From DATKZM01 sp035527975 (GTDB taxonomy: Bacteria; Pseudomonadota; Alphaproteobacteria; JAPULJ01), in contig DATKZM010000059.1 in assembly GCA_035527975.1 (NCBI GenBank), positions 1 through 64,000 on the forward strand: a DNA stretch of 64,000 bases, read 5' to 3'. Shown piece by piece: positions 1 to 6,713 of the stretch. Every line of letters starts with the position of its first letter. Position 1 is the first letter of the stretch. The notes under the pieces were generated by a model. It ran no database searches and was not told where the DNA came from. It worked only from the letters and a program-made list of their open reading frames with translations. Position numbers and translations under genes: made by a program.

Positions 1-123
1 CAGGAGAGCGATCGTCGGCGGCGCGAAGGGTTCGTCAACGAGGACTTGGTGAGGGACGTTCAGAAGTCGTACCCCGAAGTTTCGAAAGAAACGATCCGGA
101 GCATACTCGACGCTTTGGCGTAA
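1..123 (+). CDS. C-terminal end of an unidentified protein (cut by window edge)
   Basis: The frame is open from base 1 to a TAA at 121-123 and gives the last 40 residues of a protein. The piece has a basic stretch (DRRRREG) and then an amphipathic segment with the pattern VNEDLVRDV...VSKETIRSILDALA. I do not recognise the family. The same C-terminal pattern (VTEELV...VSREVIREALEMLA, then TAA) appears on the opposite strand near 1833-1930, so this tail belongs to a local, duplicated family. The segment could be a small helical DNA-binding or dimerisation module, but that is only a guess from its charge pattern. Confidence 0.45.
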   Translation, partial: QESDRRRREGFVNEDLVRDVQKSYPEVSKETIRSILDALA

Positions 124-192
124 TCGCGGCTTACGCGCCGCTCGAATACCCCTTCAAGAGCCTCAACTGGGCCGGGACTGCGAGATCGTCTT

Positions 193-726
193 CTAGACCC
201 GCAATGGCAGAGAGAATGGCTCAGTAAACGCAGCCATCGTTGGCTCACCCATCTTCTCCAATGCGTCAATGAGGCGTCCTCCGGCACCAAGAACTTCGTC
301 CGCCAGACGCACCATGCGGGCATTGGGTCGAGCATGCTTGGCTCTGTCGCGCAATATTGATGCGACTTCGTCCTCACGACCCGGGTTTTGCATCGCCAAC
401 ACAATGAATGCGGCGGCGGTCGAGCGGCTTTGCCCGTGGGCACAATGGATCAAGAGCGAGCCGGATCGGTTCCAAACCCGAACGAAATCGACCAACGCCT
501 GTACATGATCCCGATTTGGCGCAATACGGTCCGGGCGCTCTCCCGTGATGTCATGAAAGCGTAGATCGAGGTGACAATCCGCTGCTATGGCTGAAAGTCG
601 ATCAAACGAGACCTCGGGAGCAAGCAAGGAAACGACATGTGATGGTTGCGAGCGCTCCAATGCCTCCGAAAGTTTCCGAAGGTTGGACACCCAGATTAGG
701 TCATTCGACACTTTCTCAATGGCCAT
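193..726 (-). CDS. Tyrosine/dual-specificity phosphatase-like protein
   Basis: This 177-residue protein has the cysteine phosphatase signature HCAHGQSRS, with nucleophile Cys95 and phosphate-binding Arg101 (C-X5-R). An upstream Asp-containing segment (FHDITGERPD, residues 58-66) could supply the general acid. The length and lack of extra domains fit the small bacterial PTP-like family usually annotated as tyrosine phosphatase family protein. No signal peptide is visible, so it is probably cytosolic. It lies in the accessory patch beside a gene of unknown function on the same strand; the 38-bp gap allows co-transcription. The physiological substrate cannot be deduced. Confidence 0.75.
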   Translation of the reverse strand: MAIEKVSNDLIWVSNLRKLSEALERSQPSHVVSLLAPEVSFDRLSAIAADCHLDLRFHDITGERPDRIAPNRDHVQALVDFVRVWNRSGSLLIHCAHGQSRSTAAAFIVLAMQNPGREDEVASILRDRAKHARPNARMVRLADEVLGAGGRLIDALEKMGEPTMAAFTEPFSLPLRV

Positions 727-764
727 CTAGGCGCTTCATGTCCCGCTAGGACCGCGCTCGGTTC

Positions 765-1583
765 TTAGAAGTGCCACTTCGCCCGGCGACGCTGCTCCTC
801 CCGTGTAAGAGGGGCCTTCGATTGGGATGCTTTCGAAGCAGGCTTCGTCTCTTTCGGTGGCACTTTCACCATTTTGACCTTGTCGATCACTGGGAGATCG
901 TTTTTGCGCCGCCACTCGCGGTTGGCTTCCAGACTGGTCCGCAAAGCCAAGGATGCCATCTGCGCTCCATCGATCCGAGATTGAAGTTCGTGCCCCGTTT
1001 CTTCATTGCCGGTCGCAAGAAGCAAACTAAAGTCAACGGATAACGGGTTGCCTTTGAGCGCATCGGCGACTGCCTGCAGTACAGCGGTAGCTTCAACGTA
1101 TTGGGTTCCGCCGGGCTCGACCTCGGTCTCCTCATTGTACCAGTCAGCATCGCCGTAAAGCCGCTGCTCCTTCACAAGCCTGATCCAACCGTAGAGGAGA
1201 ACCAGTGGAGCAATCGGCCTTTCATCTATCTCATGGTTGCGGGTGACTTCCTCAGTGAGACAAAAGGCAACCGGAAAGAGCCGGGCCTGATCGTCATCAT
1301 ACTGGGAGCCGTTCTCCCCCATCCAAAGGGTCCAGTATCCGCTTTCACTACGACTGGTGCCCCAGCCTTCTTCGCCATCGCTTCCATAACCGCTGCAAGC
1401 GTAGAAATCTTCCGTAAGCGCGCCGTGGAAGTTTTCTCCTCGATCTAGAGTTACGATTTTGGGCGAGTATGCCGTATGAGGAGGGACGCAAACGATCTCC
1501 GGCCATTGAGCTTCCTCGCTGTTCACCGTGCTTTTTACGGTGATACGGCCAATGCCGCCAACTTCGACAAGGAGCGATTTCAT
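765..1583 (-). CDS. Hypothetical protein of unknown family
   Basis: The 272-residue product is read from the ATG at 1583; a frame 10 codons longer exists but starts without support. The N-terminal half is rich in Tyr, Trp, Gly and Asp. The C-terminal 35 residues are strongly basic (PPKETKPASKASQSK, ending EEQRRRAKWHF), which suggests nucleic-acid or membrane-surface contact. No catalytic motif, signal peptide or membrane helix is apparent. It lies immediately upstream of the phosphatase-like gene on the same strand, so the two may form a pair. I cannot assign a function. Confidence 0.5.
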   Translation of the reverse strand: MKSLLVEVGGIGRITVKSTVNSEEAQWPEIVCVPPHTAYSPKIVTLDRGENFHGALTEDFYACSGYGSDGEEGWGTSRSESGYWTLWMGENGSQYDDDQARLFPVAFCLTEEVTRNHEIDERPIAPLVLLYGWIRLVKEQRLYGDADWYNEETEVEPGGTQYVEATAVLQAVADALKGNPLSVDFSLLLATGNEETGHELQSRIDGAQMASLALRTSLEANREWRRKNDLPVIDKVKMVKVPPKETKPASKASQSKAPLTREEQRRRAKWHF

Positions 1584-1683
1584 CTCAAGGCAAGCTCCCG
1601 ACCAAGCCCGCATCGCATATCAAAAGGTGTCAGAGAACGACCGTTCATCGTGTGAGATTAGCACGTCGACCTGCGAAATATGT

Positions 1684-1768
1684 GAGCCGACGGCAGCGAA
1701 GTGTTTCCCAATTCGACCGTGACATTGACGAAGTAGCGTCAACACACGAACGCCCGTTGGCAACGATC
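1684..1768 (-). repeat. Recombinase-derived repeat, copy A
   Basis: These 85 bp match 3013-3097 without gaps and with about nine mismatches. On the minus strand both copies read a peptide of the type LLRQCHGRIGKHFAAVGS. In the copy near 3013 this peptide runs straight into a serine-recombinase C-terminal region. Copy A is therefore a relic of the same gene. The rest of that gene is missing here. Confidence 0.7.
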
Positions 1769-1832
1769 TCAGGAGAGATGCCGACCCAGTTGAGAGCGCT
1801 GACGGTGTAGGCGTTGGGAGTGTGGGTGGCAA

Positions 1833-2029
1833 TTACGCCAGCATTTCGAGCGCTTCCCGGATCACCTCTCTGGAAACTCCCGGATGTACCCGGCTGACCT
1901 TCGACACCAACTCCTCAGTAACGTACCGCGGGCATGACGTCGACGAGTTCGACCGCCGGGGCCGAGTTCAGGGAAAGCCGCCAATACAGCCGTCGCCGCG
2001 GTCGTATCGACGGCTGCAATTAATTGCAA
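1833..2029 (-). pseudogene. Frameshifted remnant with the same C-terminal tail as the protein at 1-123
   Basis: On the minus strand the last codons before the TAA at 1833-1835 read YVTEELV...HPGVSREVIREALEMLA. This matches the tail encoded at 1-123 in spacing and in the final residues. Upstream, plausible coding continues only by switching frame twice: a VELVDVMPAVRY stretch, preceded by a DTTAATAVLAAFPELGPG stretch. No single frame joins them. The reading is a decayed gene directly downstream of the 81-residue gene at 2030-2275. The product is unknown. Confidence 0.4.
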
Positions 2030-2275
2030 TCAGAAGATATCGAGGCCAAGCCAATTCGCCGCCGCAGGCCACTGCCCAGCTTTAGCTAGTTCGCGGGCAC
2101 CTCGGGCAACGTCCTCGGGAGCGGATTTGAGGGCAGCTTCGATCTTGGCTTTCTGCTCGTCGGTGACATCGGGCAACGACATGTCCACCTCCTCGCCCGA
2201 GGCGCGGGTCACAGTCACGTCGCCCGCATTCATATTGTAATACCGGGCCAAATCTTCTTTGCTTCGTTGTGTCAT
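2030..2275 (-). CDS. Small hypothetical protein (81 aa)
   Basis: A strong Shine-Dalgarno sequence (GGAGGTG) lies about 7 nt upstream of the ATG at 2275, which makes this a credible gene despite its size. The product begins MTQRSKEDLARYYNM, has an acidic centre (VTDEQKAKIEAAL...APEDVARG) and ends WLGLDIF. No membrane helix or known motif is visible. It lies among recombinase relics in the accessory patch. Function unknown. Confidence 0.6.
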   Translation of the reverse strand: MTQRSKEDLARYYNMNAGDVTVTRASGEEVDMSLPDVTDEQKAKIEAALKSAPEDVARGARELAKAGQWPAAANWLGLDIF

Positions 2276-2363
2276 GGGATCACCTCCACGCCCATCATCG
2301 AGCCCGCTCGAATGATTTTCCAGGCATCACAACCGTCGAAGTCAGGCGCGTATTCGCCGCTTA

Positions 2364-2573
2364 TCAATTTTTACCTTCGGAATGCGACCGTCGGACCAAG
2401 TTCCTCACCGTGGTGGGGTGCCATCGCCCGCCGCGGGCGGTGAGTATGCCTCGGCGGTTCAGCTCGCCTACCATCGCGCGGTAGGACGCGTGTCCGTCCG
2501 CCCTCAACTCATCCGGCACCGGGCGCATCTCGTAGGCGAATGGGTCCATTGTTGTCACGTCATCAATCTTCAA
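2364..2573 (-). pseudogene. C-terminal fragment of a large serine recombinase, copy B
   Basis: The 69-codon frame opens with TTG at 2573 and contains LNRRGILTARGGRWHPTTVRNLVRR. This is the end of the recombinase domain seen in alphaproteobacterial Pin-like serine recombinases, which contact DNA with this region. The catalytic resolvase domain and its N-terminal serine are absent, so the fragment cannot recombine DNA. Bases 2384-2528 align without gaps to 2801-2945. A ribosome-binding sequence (AAGGAGG) overlaps the stop codon of the acidic gene at 2600, so the fragment might still be translated. Confidence 0.6.
2384..2528. repeat. 145-bp imperfect direct repeat, first copy (second copy 2801-2945)
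   Basis: Bases 2384-2528 and 2801-2945 are the same length, align without gaps at an offset of 417 bp, and encode the recombinase C-terminal segment on the minus strand. The acidic gene at 2600-2773 lies between them. The divergence, and the shared reading frame in both copies, suggest an old duplication and not a recent one. Confidence 0.7.
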
Positions 2574-2599
2574 ACTGAAATGTTCGTTGCCCGCCCTCC

Positions 2600-2773
2600 T
2601 TAGTATTCCAGCTTGTCGAAATCCTCGTCGTCGCCGTCGAGCATCTTGTCGATGGCCTTCTCCTCCTCGTCGATCTCCTCCTCGTCGAGCTTCTCGAACT
2701 CCTCTAGCATCACCAAGGGGGTATCCTCGAACATGTCCTCATAGGGGATTTTGACCCGCTTGATGTTGGCCAT
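2600..2773 (-). CDS. Small, highly acidic hypothetical protein (57 aa)
   Basis: The start at 2773 (MANIKRVKIPYEDMFED) is preceded by GGAGAGAG at a good distance; a longer frame from 2836 has no such site. After a short basic N-terminus the protein is dominated by Glu and Asp (LDEEEIDEEEKAIDKML, then DGDDEDFDKLEY), which gives a strongly negative, DNA-mimic-like charge. The gene sits between two copies of the same recombinase fragment and overlaps the tail of one of them. No family is recognised. Confidence 0.55.
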   Translation of the reverse strand: MANIKRVKIPYEDMFEDTPLVMLEEFEKLDEEEIDEEEKAIDKMLDGDDEDFDKLEY

Positions 2774-3092
2774 ATCTCTCTCCGTTGAAAACATCGGCCC
2801 GCAACCGTCGGACCAGATTACGCACTGTGGCAGCATACCACCGCCCGCCGCGCGCCGTGAGTATACCGCGACGGTTTAGCTCATGCGCCACCGCGCGGTA
2901 GGACGTGTGACCCTCCGCCCTTATATCATCCAGCACGGGCGCCATGTCCTCGGCGAAGGCGTCCGCCCCTGCCCGCAGGGCCTCGACGGCCTCGCTAAGG
3001 TCAAGTTGTGGCGAGCCGACGGCAGCGATGCGTTTCCCAGTTCGACCATAACATTGACGAAGTAGCGTCGAGAAACGAACCCCCGTTGGCAA
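2739..3092 (-). pseudogene. Middle and C-terminal fragment of a large serine recombinase, copy C
   Basis: The frame reads LLRQCYGRTGKRIAAVGS, then ALRAGADAFAEDMAPVLDDI and then LNRRGILTARGGRWYAATVR. This is the recombinase-domain arrangement typical of alphaproteobacterial serine recombinases. The N-terminal catalytic domain is missing and the only possible start is a TTG without a clear ribosome site. The end runs into the start region of the acidic gene, beyond the conserved domain. Copies A and B are partial duplicates of this fragment. Confidence 0.65.
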
Positions 3093-3629
3093 CGATCAAC
3101 GGGAGATCGTTTTGCTTGAAATACTAGAGTTGCGACACGACCGCACGATCGATTTGAGCATCATGTGACGGTCGATACTCATTGGCGTCAGATAGCCAAC
3201 CGACGTTGCGCGGACACATGCATCCGCTGCGCGGTGGTTCCGGCAGTGCGCTGGGCTGGCATTTTTTTCCCCTATGCCTGCGGAGGGGCCCCTAGCAATG
3301 GATTTGCATTTTCTGCGCACCGAAGGAATGGGACCCGCGTGGTTTTTTCTGAAATTTCCCTGGCAGAGTATGGGACCCATGAAATTTGTGGCATCGACCG
3401 ACGGAAACACTGTGAATAGGTCAGCCTAGGTGGACGCGAAAAAAGGGGGGGTGGGGGTCTTCGATGAGTGCCGGGTGAGGGGAGATCCGAAATGGTCACC
3501 GATTGGTCACGAACTGGATAACATCGTTCGATACTGACCGATATCGCATGAGTGCAGGTTCCCCCGAAAACACAGGGAAACCGCACTAACTCGGACAATT
3601 CAATACAGACCAATACGGCGGGATTAGAA

Positions 3630-3668
3630 TTTCGAGACCGCCCCGTTCGACCACTCCGGCACCCCTCC
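3630..3668 (-). pseudogene. 5' half of a tRNA-Ser(CGA) gene, truncated after the anticodon loop
   Basis: Read on the minus strand, the 39 bases begin GGAGGGGTGCCGGAGTGG and end GCGGTCTCGAAA. They comprise the 5' acceptor strand, the serine-type D arm, the 5' anticodon stem and the complete loop CTCGAAA with anticodon CGA. The next bases (TTCTA) cannot pair with GCGGT, and no variable arm, T arm or acceptor 3' strand follows. The break falls exactly at the 3' edge of the anticodon loop, a known crossover site for tyrosine integrases. The fragment cannot make a functional tRNA. Confidence 0.8.
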
Positions 3669-3837
3669 GCGGGCGGCGGACCCTACCGCACGGACCCGAA
3701 GGTCGGCAAGGCCCGCCCGGTCGCCTATCGCGCCGCCAATTGGCCGGCCGTCGAGTTTCGACCGATTATCGGCACGTCGATCGAAACAGTAGATCGAACC
3801 GCTAAATCGAATATGAATTTCTATACGGCACCTATAA

Positions 3838-3895
3838 TCCCGCCCGCAGGTCCGGCCCTTAGATTCCGCCCGTCGGTCCCGCCCGTAGGTCCGGC
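3838..3895. repeat. Short direct repeat, period 39 bp
   Basis: The 19-mer at 3838-3856 (beginning TCCCGCCCG and ending AGGTCCGGC) recurs at 3877-3895 with a single mismatch. A shortened relative (CCGCCCGTCGGTCC) lies between them. The repeat lies upstream of the tRNA relic in its reading direction. Function unknown. Confidence 0.5.
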
Positions 3896-4294
3896 ACTCC
3901 GAAATTGCAGTGGGTTTCGCCCGGGCCACGCCCCTACCCGGGTCAACTCGCGGCCGGTCCCCATAGGCCGATGGTCGATCCGCTGCACCTTCGTATTGGA
4001 GATGTCGGAGCCATTGGGCTCAGCGCATGGCTTCCAGCCCCAGGCGGCATGGCTCGATTGTACCCGCGGGCGGTCTATTAAACGCCGGAAACAGCGCAAT
4101 CATGGCCACAAATCCACTTATCGGTGTCCACGACAATGCCGACTGGCAGGGGATTAAATCGGTTTGGTTAACGGTGTCATCATACTTTCAGGCGATCTTG
4201 ATCCGGCCATTTGCGGGGAACGAAATCTGTAGCCGATTGGCGCGGACCATCCCGCCGGTGTTCGGATGGCGCGGGAAGGGACAGCGAATTCACT

Positions 4295-5515
4295 ATGACG
4301 GCTGTGAGCCAACCGACGGGCCAAAGGCCGGCTGGTAAGGATCGCATCGCCAATATGGCGGCGGCGCGGGCAGCCGATGAATCCTTTCGCGAGGCGCTCT
4401 ACTTCCTCGGCAACATTCTCGACCGCCAATGGGATCTGGGCCGCCAGGTCGTGGTCGGCTGGTGTTCGACAGCGACCGGTATCGAGGTGCTATTCGTGCC
4501 CAACCACCGCCTTTCGGAGGCGCTCGCCGACCATCAGCACCTCCTCATCGGCTCCCGCCATGTCGACGCTGACGTCATGGCGACAATGGCCCAGATCTTC
4601 GGCAAGAAGCCTGTCGCGCTGACCCTGCCTACGGTTGCCGGCGGCCGCAACATCACCAGCACCGATATCGAATCGGTGGTCGATAAATACTGCATCAAGA
4701 AGATCGACAGCAGAGCCGCCGTCCTCTTCGACATCGTCAAGTTCGGCATCTACCCGCCGCTCGAACAGGTGATGCAGCTCAACAACCTGCAATACTCGAT
4801 CAATTTCGCCCAGACCGCCCTGGTCGAGCACGGCGTCAGCTGCAAGACCTCGCGTTCGCCGACCGGCGACGGGTTTTACGTCTGGAATACCAGGCCCGGC
4901 CTCGACGGCGATCTCGACCTCTTCCAGTTCATGGTCCTGGTGCTGGCCGAGAATGCGGTCGCCCACTACAAGGGCAAGGGAAACACGGTGCCCCAGCTGC
5001 GCACCTGCTTCCACATCGGCAGCAACTTCGAGTACAATCAGGTCGATGTCCTAGCGCCCAATGTCGTCAGCTATATCGTCGGCGATCTGACCATCAATAT
5101 GGCCCGCATGATCGACAAGGCCCTGCCCGGACAAGTCCTGATCGGCAGTTTCATCAAGACGCTGAACGGCGAGGCGATCGCCGAGGCGAACGGCCTGAAG
5201 CGCATCAACGCGCCGATCTTCATGTCGCTGGCCCAGCGCCGGGTCAAGCAGCTAAGCGACCTGGTACCCTCCGGCGAGCGGGTCAACGACATCGGCCTCT
5301 ATCTGACCGGGATCAAGGGCTCCGGCGAGAACTACAACGTCAAGCGCTACCGTATCCGGGACAAGCACGGCAAATCCCACAACGCCTTCAACGCCAAGCT
5401 CAACATATCCCTGTCCGACGAACGCAAAATCTTCATCGGCCTGCGCGACAACGATCTGGCCGAATTCGACGCCGAACCCAGCGTGCTCGACCTCTCGGGT
5501 GACTGGGAGCCTTGA
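4295..5515 (+). CDS. Divergent class III nucleotide-cyclase homologue
   Basis: The 406-residue protein is read from the ATG at 4295, since the 28 codons upstream look non-coding. Residues 141-290 follow the class III adenylate/guanylate cyclase fold in order: VLFDIVKFG (145-151, first metal-binding Asp146), PTGDGFYVW (190-197, hairpin with Asp192), and GDLTINMARMIDKALPGQ (263-280, matching the GdxvNxAaR segment and following helix). The N-terminal 130 residues show no known sensor domain or membrane helix. The C-terminal region is of unknown type. It stands alone just upstream of the rplU promoter. Whether it makes cAMP, cGMP or nothing is open, because some cyclase signature positions diverge. 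Confidence 0.6.
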   Translation: MTAVSQPTGQRPAGKDRIANMAAARAADESFREALYFLGNILDRQWDLGRQVVVGWCSTATGIEVLFVPNHRLSEALADHQHLLIGSRHVDADVMATMAQIFGKKPVALTLPTVAGGRNITSTDIESVVDKYCIKKIDSRAAVLFDIVKFGIYPPLEQVMQLNNLQYSINFAQTALVEHGVSCKTSRSPTGDGFYVWNTRPGLDGDLDLFQFMVLVLAENAVAHYKGKGNTVPQLRTCFHIGSNFEYNQVDVLAPNVVSYIVGDLTINMARMIDKALPGQVLIGSFIKTLNGEAIAEANGLKRINAPIFMSLAQRRVKQLSDLVPSGERVNDIGLYLTGIKGSGENYNVKRYRIRDKHGKSHNAFNAKLNISLSDERKIFIGLRDNDLAEFDAEPSVLDLSGDWEP

Positions 5516-5562
5516 TCGCCACAAGAAATGGGCGGTTTCCGGCAAATTTCGGCTTGAATTTC

Positions 5563-5590
5563 TTGACAGTCCACCCGAGCTAACTATAGT
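5563..5590 (+). promoter_or_regulatory. Sigma70-type promoter for rplU-rpmA
   Basis: A consensus -35 hexamer TTGACA (5563-5568) and a -10 hexamer TATAGT (5585-5590) are separated by 16 bp. They lie about 75 bp upstream of the rplU start and just after the cyclase-like gene ends. This is the best consensus promoter in the window and fits a highly expressed ribosomal operon. Confidence 0.75.
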
Positions 5591-5667
5591 TCGCGCGGCA
5601 TACGAGGTGGGCGGCCTTTGGGGCCCTGTCCCGCCTTTTTACATGTTCTCTAGCGATGGTTGGACAG

Positions 5668-6279
5668 ATGTTCGCAGTGGTTCGCACCGGCGGCAAGCAA
5701 TATCGGGTCGCCGAAAATGACGTGATCGTGGTCGAAAAGCTCGACGGCGATGCCGGTGAGGTAATCGTTCTGGGGGATGTGCTCGCAGTCGGCGACGACA
5801 AGGCCCAGACCATCGGCACACCCACGGTCTCCGGCGCCTCGGTGGCAGCCCAGGTCCTCGAGCAGACCCGCGGCGACAAGATCATCGTCTTCAAGAAGAA
5901 ACGCCGCCAGGGCTATCGGCGCAAGCGCGGCCACCGCCAGCAGCTGACGGCGCTGCGGGTCACCGAAATCCTGACCGGGGGCAAGAAGCCGAGCCCGGCA
6001 AAGGCCAAACCGGCGACAAAGACCGAAGACAAGCCGAAGTCCGAGGCGAAGAAGTCCGAGGCGAAGAAGTCCGAGGCGAAGAAGCCCACGGCCAAGAAAC
6101 CTGCCGCCACGGCAGACGCTAAACCCGCGGCGAAAAAGGCTGAGGCAAAACCGGCGGCCAAGAAGCCCGCAGCCGAGAAGCCCGTAGCCAAGAAGGCAGA
6201 CGCCGCGCCGGCAGCCAAAAAGGCGCCGGCCAAGAAGGCGCCCGCCAAGAAGCCGGCCGGCGGCACGACGAAGAAATAG
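5668..6279 (+). CDS. rplU: 50S ribosomal protein L21 with long Lys/Ala-rich tail
   Basis: Residues 1-105 are a canonical bL21 (MFAVVRTGGKQYRV, then IIVFKKKRRQGYRRKRGHRQ), an early-assembly protein that binds 23S rRNA. The remaining about 100 residues are a low-complexity tail of Lys, Ala, Pro and Glu with AKK and KKSEA repeats, resembling histone-H1-like tails. Bacterial L21 is normally about 103 residues, so this one is nearly double. The tail is coded by tandem 15-bp units at 6037-6081. The start at 5668 is chosen because the family begins MFAVV; an in-frame ATG at 5656 lacks a ribosome site. It is followed by rpmA 46 bp later, as in most bacteria. Confidence 0.95.
   Translation: MFAVVRTGGKQYRVAENDVIVVEKLDGDAGEVIVLGDVLAVGDDKAQTIGTPTVSGASVAAQVLEQTRGDKIIVFKKKRRQGYRRKRGHRQQLTALRVTEILTGGKKPSPAKAKPATKTEDKPKSEAKKSEAKKSEAKKPTAKKPAATADAKPAAKKAEAKPAAKKPAAEKPVAKKADAAPAAKKAPAKKAPAKKPAGGTTKK
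6037..6081 (+). repeat. Tandem 15-bp repeat inside the rplU tail
   Basis: Three perfect copies of AAGTCCGAGGCGAAG lie head to tail at 6037-6051, 6052-6066 and 6067-6081 and code for the KSEAK repeat. Such perfect units can expand or contract by slippage without shifting frame. Confidence 0.9.
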
Positions 6280-6325
6280 GCGCCGGCAAGCGCCAAGGAC
6301 CGAACGTTAAGCGAGAGGTTTTCCG

Positions 6326-6601
6326 ATGGCCCACAAAAAAGCAGGCGGCAGTTCGCGCAACGGCCGCGATTCTCCCGGACAGCGCCTGGGCGTGAAGCGG
6401 TACGGCGGCGAGGCCGTAATCGCAGGCAATATCATCGTCCGCCAGCGTGGCACCAAGTTCCATCCGGGCGAAAATGTCGGCCTGGGCAAGGACCACACGC
6501 TCTTTGCGCTTGCCGACGGCAGTGTGAAGTTTGCGCGCAAAGCGCGCGGCCGCATGTATGTTTCGGTGGATCCGCGTGTCTCCGTGGAGCCAGCCGAATA
6601 G
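6326..6601 (+). CDS. rpmA: 50S ribosomal protein L27
   Basis: The 91-residue protein has the family N-terminus MAHKKAGGSSRNGRDSPGQR, which reaches towards the peptidyl-transferase centre, and the segment IIVRQRGTKFHPGENVG. Length is normal. A GAGAGG ribosome site precedes the ATG. It is co-transcribed with rplU and followed by a strong hairpin at 6652-6687. Confidence 0.97.
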   Translation: MAHKKAGGSSRNGRDSPGQRLGVKRYGGEAVIAGNIIVRQRGTKFHPGENVGLGKDHTLFALADGSVKFARKARGRMYVSVDPRVSVEPAE

Positions 6602-6651
6602 ACCACGATCGCAGTCCAGGAGGCGGCCCGACCGCCCCATTCTTGAATGAC

Positions 6652-6687
6652 CGAAGGAGGGAAATGGGGCGCCATTTCCCTCCTTCG
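6652..6687 (+). terminator. Hairpin terminator after rpmA
   Basis: A perfect 16-bp inverted repeat (6652-6667 with 6672-6687) closes a 4-base loop and lies 50 bp after the rpmA stop. The T-run after it is short (CGTTTC), so it is an imperfect intrinsic terminator but a very stable stem. Confidence 0.75.
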
Positions 6688-6713
6688 CGTTTCGGGTGCA
6701 CCACGATCCTGCC

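Larger units (their letters stand above)
3093..4294. other. Long non-coding stretch with a tRNA relic and short repeats
   Basis: I find no convincing protein gene here; the frames present have no family resemblance and no good ribosome sites. Bases 3200-3420 are comparatively AT-rich, with homopolymer runs and short repeated words such as ATGGGACCC and TGAAATTT. A duplicated word TGGTCAC occurs near 3494-3517. A tRNA-Ser fragment lies at 3630-3668. A 19-bp unit occurs at 3838-3856 and again at 3877-3895 with one mismatch. The stretch probably joins decayed element DNA to the chromosome backbone. Confidence 0.6.

Noticed and set aside
3096..3410. A 104-codon minus-strand frame
   Set aside because: It has no family resemblance, contains homopolymer-coded stretches and lacks a ribosome site.
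3624..3929. A minus-strand reading frame containing GGVPEWSNGAVSK
   Set aside because: This peptide is simply the translation of a tRNA-Ser 5' half; the frame has no ribosome site and no protein family.
4027..4338. A 103-codon plus-strand frame before the cyclase-like gene
   Set aside because: It overlaps the cyclase-like start, lacks a ribosome site and resembles no family.
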